A stretch of 64,000 nt of DNA, taken from contig CADCIH010000005.1 of assembly GCA_902801465.1 (NCBI GenBank), positions 62,001 through 126,000 of the forward strand, given 5' to 3'. Numbering within the stretch: the first letter of the stretch is position 1; the number at the start of each line of letters is the position of its first letter. A model generated the notes under the pieces. That model saw only the letters and a program-made list of their open reading frames with translations, was not told the DNA's origin and searched no databases. Both the position numbers and the translations under genes were made by a program. This document shows positions 45,257 to 54,242 of this stretch, piece after piece. Origin of the DNA: an uncultured Bacteroidia bacterium. GTDB taxonomy: Bacteria; Bacteroidota; Bacteroidia; Bacteroidales; F082.

Positions 45257-46770
45257 CACCCCCTCACTCCCTTCGTCGTCATCCACGTGGACTTGAAGAA
45301 AATCAACAACACGGTGATGATTTCCAGACGACCGAGGAGCATGTCGGCTGACAAAATCCATTTGGCAGCCGTTGGCAGATCAGCCAAGCTAGCACCTGGG
45401 CCTGTGGCCCCCGAGCCCATGCCCAGGTTGCTGAAACATGTCAAAAAAGCAACACTGGCATCTTCCAGGTCCATCCCTACCCAACTCAATACGAAAACAT
45501 TGATAACAAAAAGGATCAAAAACCACGAAAGGAAATTGCACACCCTTCGTACCGTGATGTCGTCAACAGACTGTCCTGAGATTTTTACGGAATACATCCC
45601 GGTTGGATGAATCAACTCGTTCAATGCATTCTTGATGAATTTCACAATCACCATGATGCGAACCATCTTGATACCGCCGCTGGCGGATCCTGCGCAACCA
45701 CCGATGATCTGCATCAACAAGGTTGGAATCACAAAGAGCATTCCCCACAGGTCGTAGTTGGAGTTTTGCGATGAAAAGCCTGTGTTGGATAACATCGAGG
45801 TCACGTGAAACAGCGAGGTTTTGAACAAGTCCTTCCCTCCTTCCGGATAGCTGGCCAGTTGTTGCTCAGTGACTCCATCGATCCTTGGTGCGACGAGGAA
45901 TAGAGTGATGAAAAATAAAGTCATCACTATTATTGATATAAAATAAACCCTAACCTCTTCGTTTTTAAAGATTAGATTCCAGCGTCCGGCGGCAAGGAAG
46001 TAAAACATCGAGAAGTTGATGGCGGAGAGAAACATAAATGCGACGGCCACGTATTCGATGTAGTTGGACTGGTAATAGGCGAGGCTGTCCTGATGGGTGC
46101 TGTAACCGCCGGTGGAAATGGTGGTAAAGGCGTGGCATACCGCGTCGAAAACCGACATTGGGCCCATGGCGTACATAAAGGCGCAAAGCACGGTCATAAA
46201 GATGTAAATACCCCATAGGATGCGTGAGGTGACATGCATCGAGGGCGAGAGTTTCTCAACGCTCAAGCCAGGTGCCTCGGCGGCGAAGAGACTGGCTTTT
46301 TTTGAACCTTTAGCCACTGAAGGAATAAAGGCCAAGGTGAACACCACGATACCTAATCCTCCCAGCCATTGCATGATGGCGCGCCAGAAGAGGATGCCGT
46401 GAGTCTGGTCATCTACGTTCTTCAAGATGGTTGACCCCGTAGTGGTGAAGCCTGAGATGGTCTCGAAAAAGGCATCGGTAACGTTGGTGATGGATCCGCT
46501 TAGAAGGAAAGGAAACATCCCGAAAAGGGAGAACAGTATCCATGACAGTGACACGATCACAAAGGTGTCGTCGTTGTCGAAGGCTTTCTTTCTCCACCGT
46601 CCGAAAAGGTACAGTCCCAGTCCCACCCCACCTGTGATGGCGGCGGTGATCAGAAAGGCAGGGTAATCGTTTTCGCCGCATTTTACATGAAAAAACCACG
46701 ACACTGCCGCCGTTAGCAGCAGTGCCGCGGTCTCAATGAATAAGAGTACCCCGAAAAGCCTGCTTTTCAT
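45256..46770 (-). CDS. trkH: Potassium uptake protein TrkH
   Basis: TrkH is the membrane channel subunit of a Trk/Ktr-type potassium importer. The 504-residue protein shows the four pore-loop repeats: TTTGSTI near residue 110, FTTISTGGYST near 222, LSNTGFSSQN near 325, and FSNLGMGSG near 445. About ten to twelve membrane segments are visible. A TrkA regulatory subunit is needed in characterised systems and is not in this window. The gene is followed by a DUF2750 gene upstream with a 3-base gap, so they may be co-transcribed. Confidence 0.93.
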   Translation of the reverse strand: MKSRLFGVLLFIETAALLLTAAVSWFFHVKCGENDYPAFLITAAITGGVGLGLYLFGRWRKKAFDNDDTFVIVSLSWILFSLFGMFPFLLSGSITNVTDAFFETISGFTTTGSTILKNVDDQTHGILFWRAIMQWLGGLGIVVFTLAFIPSVAKGSKKASLFAAEAPGLSVEKLSPSMHVTSRILWGIYIFMTVLCAFMYAMGPMSVFDAVCHAFTTISTGGYSTHQDSLAYYQSNYIEYVAVAFMFLSAINFSMFYFLAAGRWNLIFKNEEVRVYFISIIVMTLFFITLFLVAPRIDGVTEQQLASYPEGGKDLFKTSLFHVTSMLSNTGFSSQNSNYDLWGMLFVIPTLLMQIIGGCAGSASGGIKMVRIMVIVKFIKNALNELIHPTGMYSVKISGQSVDDITVRRVCNFLSWFLILFVINVFVLSWVGMDLEDASVAFLTCFSNLGMGSGATGPGASLADLPTAAKWILSADMLLGRLEIITVLLIFFKSTWMTTKGVRG

Positions 46771-46773
46771 AGT

Positions 46774-47187
46774 TTAGCCTTGCCAAGGTTCTGCCCAACC
46801 TTCGCCGTAGTCGAAACCGGGCTCATCCTCATCGTCATCCTCCTCGTGGTACGAGTCGTCAGCTTGGGGTTTCACCCATTTGAGAAATTTGGCCGAGGCG
46901 ATGGCGGTGATCTCACCGTCTTTCGCGGGCGACACGGCGATGTCGATCTCGTCGCGTGTCAGTTCCTTAAGCCACACGGCGAGTTCCGAGAAACCCATCT
47001 CGGTGACCTCGTAGTCGGCCCAGTCCTCCACCGCAGCAGCACGGGCTAGTTCCTCCGACTCCCATACGGGGATGTAGGAGTTGCCGTCGCTGTCTTCAAG
47101 CATGGCGAACATTCCGGTCATGGCTTCAAGAAGCCACACCTGATGGGTCTGTGAGATGGTCTCGAGAAAAGGCTGGATGTCTTTCAT
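46774..47187 (-). CDS. DUF2750 family protein
   Basis: The 137-residue cytoplasmic protein fits DUF2750 by QTHQVWLLEAMTGMFAMLED near residue 13, IPVWESEELARA near 39, and MGFSELAVWL near 64. The C-terminus is very acidic (EEDDDEDEPGFDYG). The family has no established function. It lies between yidC and trkH with gaps of 3 bases on each side, so it is probably part of a yidC-DUF2750-trkH transcript, which hints at a membrane-related role without proving one. Confidence 0.78.
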   Translation of the reverse strand: MKDIQPFLETISQTHQVWLLEAMTGMFAMLEDSDGNSYIPVWESEELARAAAVEDWADYEVTEMGFSELAVWLKELTRDEIDIAVSPAKDGEITAIASAKFLKWVKPQADDSYHEEDDDEDEPGFDYGEGWAEPWQG

Positions 47188-47190
47188 GGC

Positions 47191-49146
47191 TTAGCGTCTT
47201 GAGTTTCTCGCCTGTTGTTGTTGCATCTTCTGTGCTTCTTCAAGGCGTTGTTGGAAACGTGATTTCTTTTGGGGTTTTCTCTTGTTTTCCTCGATGGTCG
47301 CACGAACTTTGTCCTCGTTGATCATTCTGCGGAACACGAACATCTGGATGAAGGTGATGATGTTGGCGAGCATGTAGTAGTAGCTCAAACCAGCCGAATA
47401 GCTGTTGAAGATACCAAGGAACATGATCGGCATGATGTACATCATGATCTTCATTCCTTTCATCTGGGGATTGGCCGTGGTGTCCATTTGCTTGTTGTTG
47501 ACATACGTGTAGATGAACGTGGTGATGGTCATCAGCAGGCAGAAGAGACTCACGTGGTCGCCGTAGAACGGGATGTTGAACGGCAGGTCCCAAATGCTAT
47601 CGTATGTGGAGAGGTCGTCGGCCCACAGGAACGACTGTTGGCGCAGTTCAATTGACGAGGGGAAGAACCTGAATACGGCGATGAGGATGGGGAACTGGAG
47701 CAGCATGGGGATGCATCCCGAGGTGGGACTTGCACCAGCTTGTCGTTGCAGTTCCATCACCGCCTGTTGTTTCTTCATGGCATCCTCTTCTTTGGGATAC
47801 TTGGCGCTGATGGCTTCCATCTCAGGTTTCAACACGCGGGTGATGGCGGTTGACTTGTAAGATTTGAAGGCAATCGGGAACAGGAGTATCTTGATGAGGA
47901 TGGTGAGGATGAGGATCACGATGCCGTAGTTCCATCCGTAGGATCCCAGCCAGTCGAACACATAGATGACTCCGTAGTTGATCCAGCGGATCAGGAAGAA
48001 GTTACCCACGTCGATCTGGCGCTGGAGCTTCAGGTCGTAGCTCTTCAGCGTCTTGAAGTGGTTGGGGCCGAAATAGAACGACATGGGGAACTCGTTGATT
48101 TCCGCGTTGCTGTTGTACGGAATCTCAAGGCTTGCCGCCATGGTCTTGAAGTAGCGGTCCGACTTGGGACCATCGGTATTGGCTGCGATTTTGGCACTGC
48201 TGAAACCGTTGCGGGCTACTAGCACATTGCAGAAGAAACGCTCTTTGAACGACACCCAGTTGATGCTGTAGTTGATGTTCTCCTCTTTGTGCTTGCGGTC
48301 GTCGAGACGATCCACTTCGTTCTCCGTCATTGGCTTATAGTACACCGTGGTGTTGATGAACCTGTCATTATCCTTTTCATGCTTGAGGATATCGACTTTC
48401 CAGTCGAGGTTCATGTAGTTGATGTTGTTGGCAATGACGTCGTTCAGACCTACCGTACGAAGGTCGAAGTCAAGCATGTAGTTGTCGTCGCGCAACGTAT
48501 AGACGTATTCGAGATACTTGTTCTCGTCACGTAGTCCGTTGATATCGTCGGCATAGGCGCGCAAAGTGAGCACGACATCATCGCCCTCGTTGGTGAACAT
48601 GTCGCCACCTTGGTAGGGCTTTCCGTTGACGAAAGGTTGGAAGTAGAGTTGGGAGGTATTGATGATACGGTTGTTGGCGAAGAACGAGAGGTCGAACACG
48701 GCGGTCTCCGGGTCGAAGTTGATCAAGGGCAGGGAGTCGAAGGTCCGATAGTCTTTCAGCTCCACTTGCTTGATGTAACCACCTTTGCTGGAGATGGTGA
48801 TCCGTTGGAGTTGGTTCTCCAAGGTCCATAATTGCTCCTCTCCCATCGAGGCCGAAGCAAAAGCGCCATATTTCTCACGGGTAAGTAGGTACTGATGTGC
48901 TGCGGCTGTGGCCGAGTCCATCTCGATCTCAGGTAGCGACGTCATGGCCTGTTCTTGGGCAACACTTTGTTGCTCTTCGGCAAGTCTGATTGAATCCATG
49001 ATGGCGGCCTCTTGGCGTGCCCTCATGATGGAGTCTTGGATGCGTCGCTGTTCAGCAAGCTCCTCTTTGGAAGGCTGCATGGAATACATCCAACCAAAGA
49101 GGACTGCTGCAATTAAAAGAAAACCTATAAGGGATGATTTGTTCAT
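47191..49146 (-). CDS. yidC: Membrane protein insertase YidC
   Basis: YidC inserts and folds inner-membrane proteins, with or without SecYEG. The 651-residue protein has an N-terminal span (residues 5-23), a large periplasmic beta domain (about 90-370), and the conserved core of five spans from about 375 on. Core marks are NYGIVILILTILIKILLFPI near 415, the hydrophilic-groove Arg in YKSTAITRVLKPEM, and GASPTSGCIPMLLQFPILIA near 475. The C-terminal tail is basic and Gln-rich (KKSRFQQRLEEAQK). Its start lies 2 bases from a heptad array that ends at the GAPDH stop. Confidence 0.95.
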   Translation of the reverse strand: MNKSSLIGFLLIAAVLFGWMYSMQPSKEELAEQRRIQDSIMRARQEAAIMDSIRLAEEQQSVAQEQAMTSLPEIEMDSATAAAHQYLLTREKYGAFASASMGEEQLWTLENQLQRITISSKGGYIKQVELKDYRTFDSLPLINFDPETAVFDLSFFANNRIINTSQLYFQPFVNGKPYQGGDMFTNEGDDVVLTLRAYADDINGLRDENKYLEYVYTLRDDNYMLDFDLRTVGLNDVIANNINYMNLDWKVDILKHEKDNDRFINTTVYYKPMTENEVDRLDDRKHKEENINYSINWVSFKERFFCNVLVARNGFSSAKIAANTDGPKSDRYFKTMAASLEIPYNSNAEINEFPMSFYFGPNHFKTLKSYDLKLQRQIDVGNFFLIRWINYGVIYVFDWLGSYGWNYGIVILILTILIKILLFPIAFKSYKSTAITRVLKPEMEAISAKYPKEEDAMKKQQAVMELQRQAGASPTSGCIPMLLQFPILIAVFRFFPSSIELRQQSFLWADDLSTYDSIWDLPFNIPFYGDHVSLFCLLMTITTFIYTYVNNKQMDTTANPQMKGMKIMMYIMPIMFLGIFNSYSAGLSYYYMLANIITFIQMFVFRRMINEDKVRATIEENKRKPQKKSRFQQRLEEAQKMQQQQARNSRR

Positions 49147-49147
49147 C

Positions 49148-49182
49148 TAACTTCTTACTTCTAACTTCTAACTTCTTAATAA
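49148..49182. repeat. Heptad array between GAPDH and yidC genes
   Basis: Five 7-base units of the TAACTTC or TTACTTC type, the last one degenerate, run from 49148 to 49182. The stop codon of the GAPDH gene (49176-49178, reverse strand) is in the last unit, and the yidC start codon is 2 bases outside the other end. Confidence 0.85.
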
Positions 49183-50624
49183 TACCTGTAGCTCTTCACC
49201 TCGCCGATATGGCGTGCGAGGCGGATCACCTGGTTGCTGTAGCCGAACTCGTTGTCGTACCACAGGTAGAGGATCACGGTCTTGCCGTCTTCGCTGACCT
49301 TGGTGGCGGGAGCGTCGAAGATGCAGGCGCAGCTGTCGCCGATGCCGTCGCTGCTGACGAACTCGGTGTTGCTGCTGAAGCGGATCTGCTCGATGAGGTT
49401 GCCTTCGAGGCAGGCCATACGGAAGGCCTCGTTGACTTCTTCGACGGTGGTCGGACGTTCAAGGTCGAGGGCGAGCACTGCCAATGACACGTCGGGCGTA
49501 GGAACGCGGACGGCGTTGCTGGTCAGCTTGCCTTTCAGTTCGGGGATGGCTTTGGCAGCGGCCTTGCCGGCACCGGTCTCGGTGATGACCATGTTCAAGG
49601 CGGCGCTACGGCCACGACGCTCTTTCTTGTGGTAGTTGTCCAGCAAGTTCTGGTCGTTGGTGTAGCTGTGGATGGTCTCGATATGGCCTTTCACGATGCC
49701 GAAGTTCTTTAACATGACTTCAAGGCCGGGCACGATGGCGTTGGTGGTGCAGCTGGCAGCTGAGAACACGTGTTCTTTCTCGAGGTCGAGGGTGTCTTGG
49801 TTGACGCCATAGACCACATTCGGGATGTCGCCCTTGCCAGGAGCGGTGAGCAGCACCTTGCTGACACCCTTGGCTTGGAGGTGACGTTCGAGTGACTCTC
49901 TGTCGCGGAAAGCGCCGGTGTTGTCGATCAACAGGGCGTCATTAATGCCATAGGCGGTGTAGTCGAGGTCCTCAGGGTTCTTGGCTTCAAGGAAGAGGAT
50001 CTTCTGGCCGTTGACCATCATGGCGTTCTCGCCGGGGACGGGAGTGCACACGCCGTGGAAATAACGGTGTACGGAGTCGGTGCGGAACAGGTTGATACGC
50101 TTGGCGATATCCTCGGGTGAGTTCTTGCGGGTGACGATGGCGCGGATGCGGAGGGCGTCGCCTCTGCCGGCCATCTCCGTCATCTCACGGCAGAGGATAC
50201 GGCCGATACGACCGAAACCGTAAAGGATGACATCCTGGTGTCTGTTGCTACGCGGGACGGCATCGATGATGTAGCCGAGTTTGTCGCGGACAAAAGCAGT
50301 GACGTCGTTGTTGTACTTGTCATGCTCGTCGGTCCATTCTGAGTTGAGTCGTCCGATGTCGATACGGGCAGGAGCCAGATTCTCTGCCAGCAAGGCCTTG
50401 GCGATCAGCAGTGAATCCTGAACGCGGACGGGCTTGCCCAGCACGGTGGCGGCACGAAGGTGCTTGTTGAGGATCTTGCCTGAACCGCGGTTCACCAACA
50501 GCGAACGCAACAGGATCAGTTCCACTGACTTGTCGTACCACAGCCTACCCACGATGTTGATGAGTTCGTTGGCGGCCTTCTCGTTTTCATTCCATGACTT
50601 AAGAGAGCTTTCGTAACTATCCAT
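49176..50624 (-). CDS. Glyceraldehyde-3-phosphate dehydrogenase (long Bacteroidales type)
   Basis: The start at MDSYESSLKSWNENE gives 482 residues, about 140 more than classical GAPDH because of an N-terminal helical extension. The NAD-binding YGFGRIGR lies near residue 135, and the catalytic Cys is in FSAASCTTNAIVPG near 300, with the substrate-binding His in IETIHSYTNDQN near 330 and the C-terminal WYDNEFGYSNQV. This long form is widespread in Bacteroidales. Direction (glycolytic or gluconeogenic) and NAD or NADP preference cannot be fixed from the sequence. A TATTTTTG element lies about 40 bases upstream. Confidence 0.9.
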   Translation of the reverse strand: MDSYESSLKSWNENEKAANELINIVGRLWYDKSVELILLRSLLVNRGSGKILNKHLRAATVLGKPVRVQDSLLIAKALLAENLAPARIDIGRLNSEWTDEHDKYNNDVTAFVRDKLGYIIDAVPRSNRHQDVILYGFGRIGRILCREMTEMAGRGDALRIRAIVTRKNSPEDIAKRINLFRTDSVHRYFHGVCTPVPGENAMMVNGQKILFLEAKNPEDLDYTAYGINDALLIDNTGAFRDRESLERHLQAKGVSKVLLTAPGKGDIPNVVYGVNQDTLDLEKEHVFSAASCTTNAIVPGLEVMLKNFGIVKGHIETIHSYTNDQNLLDNYHKKERRGRSAALNMVITETGAGKAAAKAIPELKGKLTSNAVRVPTPDVSLAVLALDLERPTTVEEVNEAFRMACLEGNLIEQIRFSSNTEFVSSDGIGDSCACIFDAPATKVSEDGKTVILYLWYDNEFGYSNQVIRLARHIGEVKSYRYY

Positions 50625-50660
50625 AATATCTTTTTTATAAGGTGAATAAATAGAATTTTG

Positions 50661-50668
50661 CAAAAATA
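50661..50668 (-). promoter_or_regulatory. Bacteroidota -7 element for the GAPDH gene
   Basis: The reverse strand reads TATTTTTG, matching TAnnTTTG, about 37 bases before the chosen start, and so supports 50624 over the upstream alternative start at 50663. Confidence 0.55.
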
Positions 50669-50705
50669 GGAATTAATTGCATTGAAACGCCAAACGAGGC
50701 GGAAT

Positions 50706-51284
50706 TTATTGCATCCGCTCGTTGACGACATCCCAATTGATGATTTGCCAGAGAGCTGACATGTAATCGGGACGGCGGTTACGATAGTCGATGTAATAGG
50801 CATGTTCCCACACGTCGAACGTCAGCAAGGGCTTCAGTCCGCGTTGCAAGGGGTTGCCGGCGTTGATCTCTTGGGTGATGACGAGTTTGCCTTCGTTGTC
50901 GGCCGAGAGCCATACCCAGCCCGATCCGAACAAGGTGGCGCCTTTCTTGGCGAATTCTTCCTTGAAGGCTTCAAACGAGCCAAACTGGGCGTCGATAGCC
51001 TGGGCGATCTTACCGACAGGGCGGTTGTCGGGACGTGCTGGACGGAACTGCAGGAAATAGAGGTTGTGGTTGAGGATTTGGCCTGCGTTGTTGAAGACGC
51101 CGCCTTCAGCGGTGCGCACGATGTCTTCCAGCGCCATTGTCTCATAGGGCGTGCCCACGATGGCGTTGTTCAGGTTGTTGACATAGGTTTGCAGGTGCTT
51201 GCCATGATGGAAGCCTATGGTCTCTTCGCTGATCATAGGCTCCAGTTCGTTGGCTTGATAAGGTAGTTTGATAAGTTCGAACAT
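50706..51284 (-). CDS. Superoxide dismutase (Fe/Mn family)
   Basis: The enzyme disproportionates superoxide. The start at MFELIKLPYQANELEP gives 192 residues. Metal ligands are visible: His in IGFHHGKHLQTYV near residue 25, His in ILNHNLYFLQF near 73, and Asp and His in TFDVWEHAYYIDYRNRRPDY near 155-159. The sequence is of the Fe/Mn type; the metal used is not decided by what I can see. A TATCTTTG promoter element lies 34 bases upstream of the start. It looks like a single-gene unit between rpoD and GAPDH. Confidence 0.94.
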   Translation of the reverse strand: MFELIKLPYQANELEPMISEETIGFHHGKHLQTYVNNLNNAIVGTPYETMALEDIVRTAEGGVFNNAGQILNHNLYFLQFRPARPDNRPVGKIAQAIDAQFGSFEAFKEEFAKKGATLFGSGWVWLSADNEGKLVITQEINAGNPLQRGLKPLLTFDVWEHAYYIDYRNRRPDYMSALWQIINWDVVNERMQ

Positions 51285-51317
51285 AATAAAAGTTTTAAGT
51301 GAATGATATATCACTTG

Positions 51318-51325
51318 CAAAGATA
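51318..51325 (-). promoter_or_regulatory. Bacteroidota -7 element for the superoxide dismutase gene
   Basis: The reverse strand reads TATCTTTG, matching TAnnTTTG, 34 bases before the ATG at 51284, and rules out the upstream in-frame start at 51320. Confidence 0.6.
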
Positions 51326-51331
51326 AAACTT

Positions 51332-52198
51332 TTATTGATTCGAATACATCTGATAGAGAGCAGAATTTGGATTGCTTTTCAAACGTTTCAGTGCGCGGTC
51401 CCTGATTTGGCGTGTGCGCTCACGCGAGATGCCCAAGTGGAGAGCGATTTCATCGAGTGAGTATTCACGTGGAGTGCCGATGCCATAGTACATGGTGATT
51501 ACGATGCGCTCCTTTTCCGAGAGGGTTTTCAGCGAACGCTGGATGGCGTTGTTGTTGGATTCGTTCTCGACGGCCTCGTCGGTGGCGACGGAGTCGGAAT
51601 CGACATATACATCGAGGAAGTTGCTGTCGTCTTCATCGTCGATAGGTGCGTCGGTCGAGATCTGATGCAGGTTCATGCCCAGCAGGGCGCGCACCTTCGA
51701 CTCGGGCATGTCGAGCTCGTTGGCGATCTCTTCTGTCGAGGGACGGCGCTGATATTCCTGTTCGAGCAAGGCGATGGTCTTCTTCAACTTACTGACGGCT
51801 CCCACCTGGTTCAAAGGCAGGCGGATGGTGCGGGCCTGTTCGGCGACCGCTTGTAGGATCGACTGACGGATCCACCATACTGCGTACGAGATGAACTTGA
51901 ACCCACGGGTTTCGTCGAAACGTTGTGCGGCCTTGATGAGGCCCACGTTACCCTCGTTGATCAGGTCTTGCAGCGAAAGTCCCTGGTTCTGGTATTGCTT
52001 GGCCACTGAGACCACGAAGCGCAGGTTGGCCCTGACCAGCTGGTCCAAGGCTTCCTGGTCGCCAGCCTTGATGCGACGTGAGAGTTCCACCTCTTCTTCG
52101 GGGGTGACCAAACGCTCCTTGGCGATGTCCTGAAGGTACTTCTCCAAGGTCCCAGCGTCACGGTTGGTGATGGATTTTGAGATTTTAAGTTGTTTCAT
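51332..52198 (-). CDS. rpoD: Primary RNA polymerase sigma factor (RpoD/SigA, Bacteroidota type)
   Basis: The 288-residue protein is the short housekeeping sigma factor of Bacteroidota, with no large region 1.1. Region 1.2 (LEKYLQDIAKERLVTPEEE), region 2 (LRFVVSVAKQYQNQGL, DLINEGNVGLIKAAQRFD, YAVWWIRQSI), region 3 and the region 4.2 helix-turn-helix (SLDEIALHLGISRERTRQIRDRAL) are complete. It should read the TAnnTTTG promoters seen throughout the window. Its ATG overlaps the stop of the htrA-like gene (ATGA), so its translation may be coupled to that protease gene. Confidence 0.95.
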   Translation of the reverse strand: MKQLKISKSITNRDAGTLEKYLQDIAKERLVTPEEEVELSRRIKAGDQEALDQLVRANLRFVVSVAKQYQNQGLSLQDLINEGNVGLIKAAQRFDETRGFKFISYAVWWIRQSILQAVAEQARTIRLPLNQVGAVSKLKKTIALLEQEYQRRPSTEEIANELDMPESKVRALLGMNLHQISTDAPIDDEDDSNFLDVYVDSDSVATDEAVENESNNNAIQRSLKTLSEKERIVITMYYGIGTPREYSLDEIALHLGISRERTRQIRDRALKRLKSNPNSALYQMYSNQ

Positions 52199-53601
52199 TG
52201 GTTGTTGGTTTTTTCCAGCTCGTTTTTCGAGTTGACAGACTTGCCGTTGATGGCGGTGATGATGAAGCCTTCGACGCCAGCACCTTGGAAGGCACCTTGA
52301 CGGATCTCCACGATCTTGAGACCGTTTTTGATGCGCAGGTTGCCCATCTCCTGTTGGCTAACGGGGCGTAGCACGATGCCCAGGGTGGCGTTGTAGAAGC
52401 TCTCCCCTTTCTTGACCACTTCGGTCGAGTTCGAGGCGTTGAGGAGTCCCACTTGGTAGGCGCGTTCTTCACCGTCGTGCACTACGTTCACGGTGACTTC
52501 GTCGCCGGGTCGGTACTGGTTGACGATTTCGGTCAGCTGTGTAGTGGTGTTCACCGCATTGCCGTTGATGCTCACGACCACGTCGCCAGTCTGGATTCCG
52601 GCTTTCTGAGCGGCACCACCATCGGTGAGTCCTGCTACATACACGCCTTTGATGTCTTTCATGCCGGCTTGTTTTGCGAGGTCGGCATTCATCTCGGCGA
52701 TTTGGATGCCTATGTAAGCGCGTTGGGTCTCTCCGTACATCAGAAGGTCGTCAACCACCTTGCGGACAATGTTCGAGGGTATCGCGAAGGAGTAGCCTTC
52801 ATAGGATCCCGTGTGGGATGCGATGGCGGCGTTGATGCCGATGAGTTCGCCCCGGGTGTTCACCAGTGCGCCGCCGCTGTTGCCGCGGTTCACTGCAGCG
52901 TCGGTCTGGATGAACGACTCCACGGTGCTGCCTTCTCCAAGGATGCCGATGTTACGTGCCTTGGCGCTCACGATGCCGGCGGTCACCGTTGATGTCAAGT
53001 TGAAAGGGTTGCCAACGGCGAGAACCCACTCGCCCACCTTCACCTTGTCGGAATCGCCAAACACCAGATAGTCGAAGTCACTGCCTTCCACCTTGATCAA
53101 TGCCAGGTCCGACGAGGGGTCGGTGCCGATGATGGTTGCCTGACGGACTACCTTATTATTAAAGGTGACCTCTACAGTGTTGGCTCCCTCCACCACGTGG
53201 TTGTTAGTGACGATATATCCGTCGGGCGAGAGCACCACGCCTGAGCCATAGGCTACCATGGTGTTGTTCTGCGTCTGCCCAGGGATACCATACAGGTGCT
53301 CAAGGAAAGCCCCGAAAAAGTCATTGTACGTAGGCGTGTTCTGGATGATGGTCGTCTTGATATGCACCACGGCGTTGACACTCGCCTCGGCCGCGTCTAC
53401 AAAATCAGGAGTGTTCTCGGTGGGCAAAAAGGCCGTGCGGTAAGTCTGCATCTCCGCCTGAGCCTGCTCGATCTCATTGTTCTCAACTGCCTGAGACATG
53501 GTCTCGGGAGTCGTAGTGCTTTCACATGCCGACAGCACGATAAGGGCCACAGCAACTGCGACCACCCTGATGGTGGTCATCCACATTCTTTTCATTCGCA
53601 T
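52195..53601 (-). CDS. HtrA/DegP-family serine protease with two PDZ domains
   Basis: The envelope protease degrades misfolded proteins. The 468-residue protein has a lipoprotein-like signal (ALIVLSAC near residue 25) and a trypsin-like domain with His in IVTNNHVVEG near 130, Asp in DPSSDLALIKV near 162 and Ser in AVNRGNSGGALVN near 237. Two PDZ domains follow, about 280-380 (GVYVAGLTDGGAAQKAGIQ) and 395-468; the second is short and ends in NQ. The gene directly precedes rpoD and overlaps it by 4 bases. Confidence 0.92.
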   Translation of the reverse strand: MRMKRMWMTTIRVVAVAVALIVLSACESTTTPETMSQAVENNEIEQAQAEMQTYRTAFLPTENTPDFVDAAEASVNAVVHIKTTIIQNTPTYNDFFGAFLEHLYGIPGQTQNNTMVAYGSGVVLSPDGYIVTNNHVVEGANTVEVTFNNKVVRQATIIGTDPSSDLALIKVEGSDFDYLVFGDSDKVKVGEWVLAVGNPFNLTSTVTAGIVSAKARNIGILGEGSTVESFIQTDAAVNRGNSGGALVNTRGELIGINAAIASHTGSYEGYSFAIPSNIVRKVVDDLLMYGETQRAYIGIQIAEMNADLAKQAGMKDIKGVYVAGLTDGGAAQKAGIQTGDVVVSINGNAVNTTTQLTEIVNQYRPGDEVTVNVVHDGEERAYQVGLLNASNSTEVVKKGESFYNATLGIVLRPVSQQEMGNLRIKNGLKIVEIRQGAFQGAGVEGFIITAINGKSVNSKNELEKTNNQ

Positions 53602-53670
53602 ATTTATAAAATAGTTTCGGTTTTCGTTGTTATTAATGCGCTTTTTCCGAGTTTATTGCACCAAAAAGTG

Positions 53671-53678
53671 TATTTTTG
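53671..53678 (+). promoter_or_regulatory. Bacteroidota -7 element for the GNAT-mltG-manB unit
   Basis: TATTTTTG matches TAnnTTTG and lies 42 bases before the ATG at 53721. The in-frame TTG inside this box is therefore not a start codon. Confidence 0.55.
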
Positions 53679-53720
53679 TCAAGAAAAAAGCGGGTGAATT
53701 ATAATCAAAAAACATGCCAC

Positions 53721-54242
53721 ATGTTCATTTCCGATGGAATTATTTCTATAAGAATAGCAGAGCCTGAAGATGCCTCCCTGATCTACCAGTGGGAGAACGA
53801 CAGAAGCCTCTGGAGGGTGAGTGAGACCAATGTGCCGACCTCCCTTTTCCAGATAGAACAGTTTCTATTAGGAAACTCTGACTTGTTTGGCAACAGGCAA
53901 CAACGGCTCATGATTCTCCTTAAAGGGGAAGAGCAACCTATAGGGAGCATCGACCTGTTCGATTACGATCCCGTCAACAGCCGCGTGGGTATAGGTGTGC
54001 TCGTTGAGAACGGCTACCGAGGCAAGGGATATGCAACCTCCGCCATGCGACTGTGTCTCGACTATCTCTTCAATAACCTGATGATTCATCAGGTACATTG
54101 CATCATCGATGTGACCAACGAGGAAAGCCATCGCCTGTTTCGTGGGTTGGGCTTCAGCGAAGGCGGCCGCCGCTCCGACTGGATCAAAACGCCCGAAGGA
54201 TATCTTGATGTGGTGTTCTATCAAAAAATCCACCAAGCATGA
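53721..54242 (+). CDS. GNAT-family N-acetyltransferase (RimJ/RimL-like)
   Basis: The start at MFISDGIISIRIAEPED gives 173 residues. The acetyl-CoA binding signature is ENGYRGKGYATSAMRLCLDY near residue 95, and the C-terminal IIDVTNEESHRLFRGLGF is the typical GNAT beta6-alpha4 stretch. It probably acetylates an amine of a small molecule or a protein N-terminus; the substrate is not visible. It overlaps mltG by an ATGA. The upstream in-frame TTG at 53676 lies in the promoter box, so I rejected it. Confidence 0.85.
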   Translation: MFISDGIISIRIAEPEDASLIYQWENDRSLWRVSETNVPTSLFQIEQFLLGNSDLFGNRQQRLMILLKGEEQPIGSIDLFDYDPVNSRVGIGVLVENGYRGKGYATSAMRLCLDYLFNNLMIHQVHCIIDVTNEESHRLFRGLGFSEGGRRSDWIKTPEGYLDVVFYQKIHQA

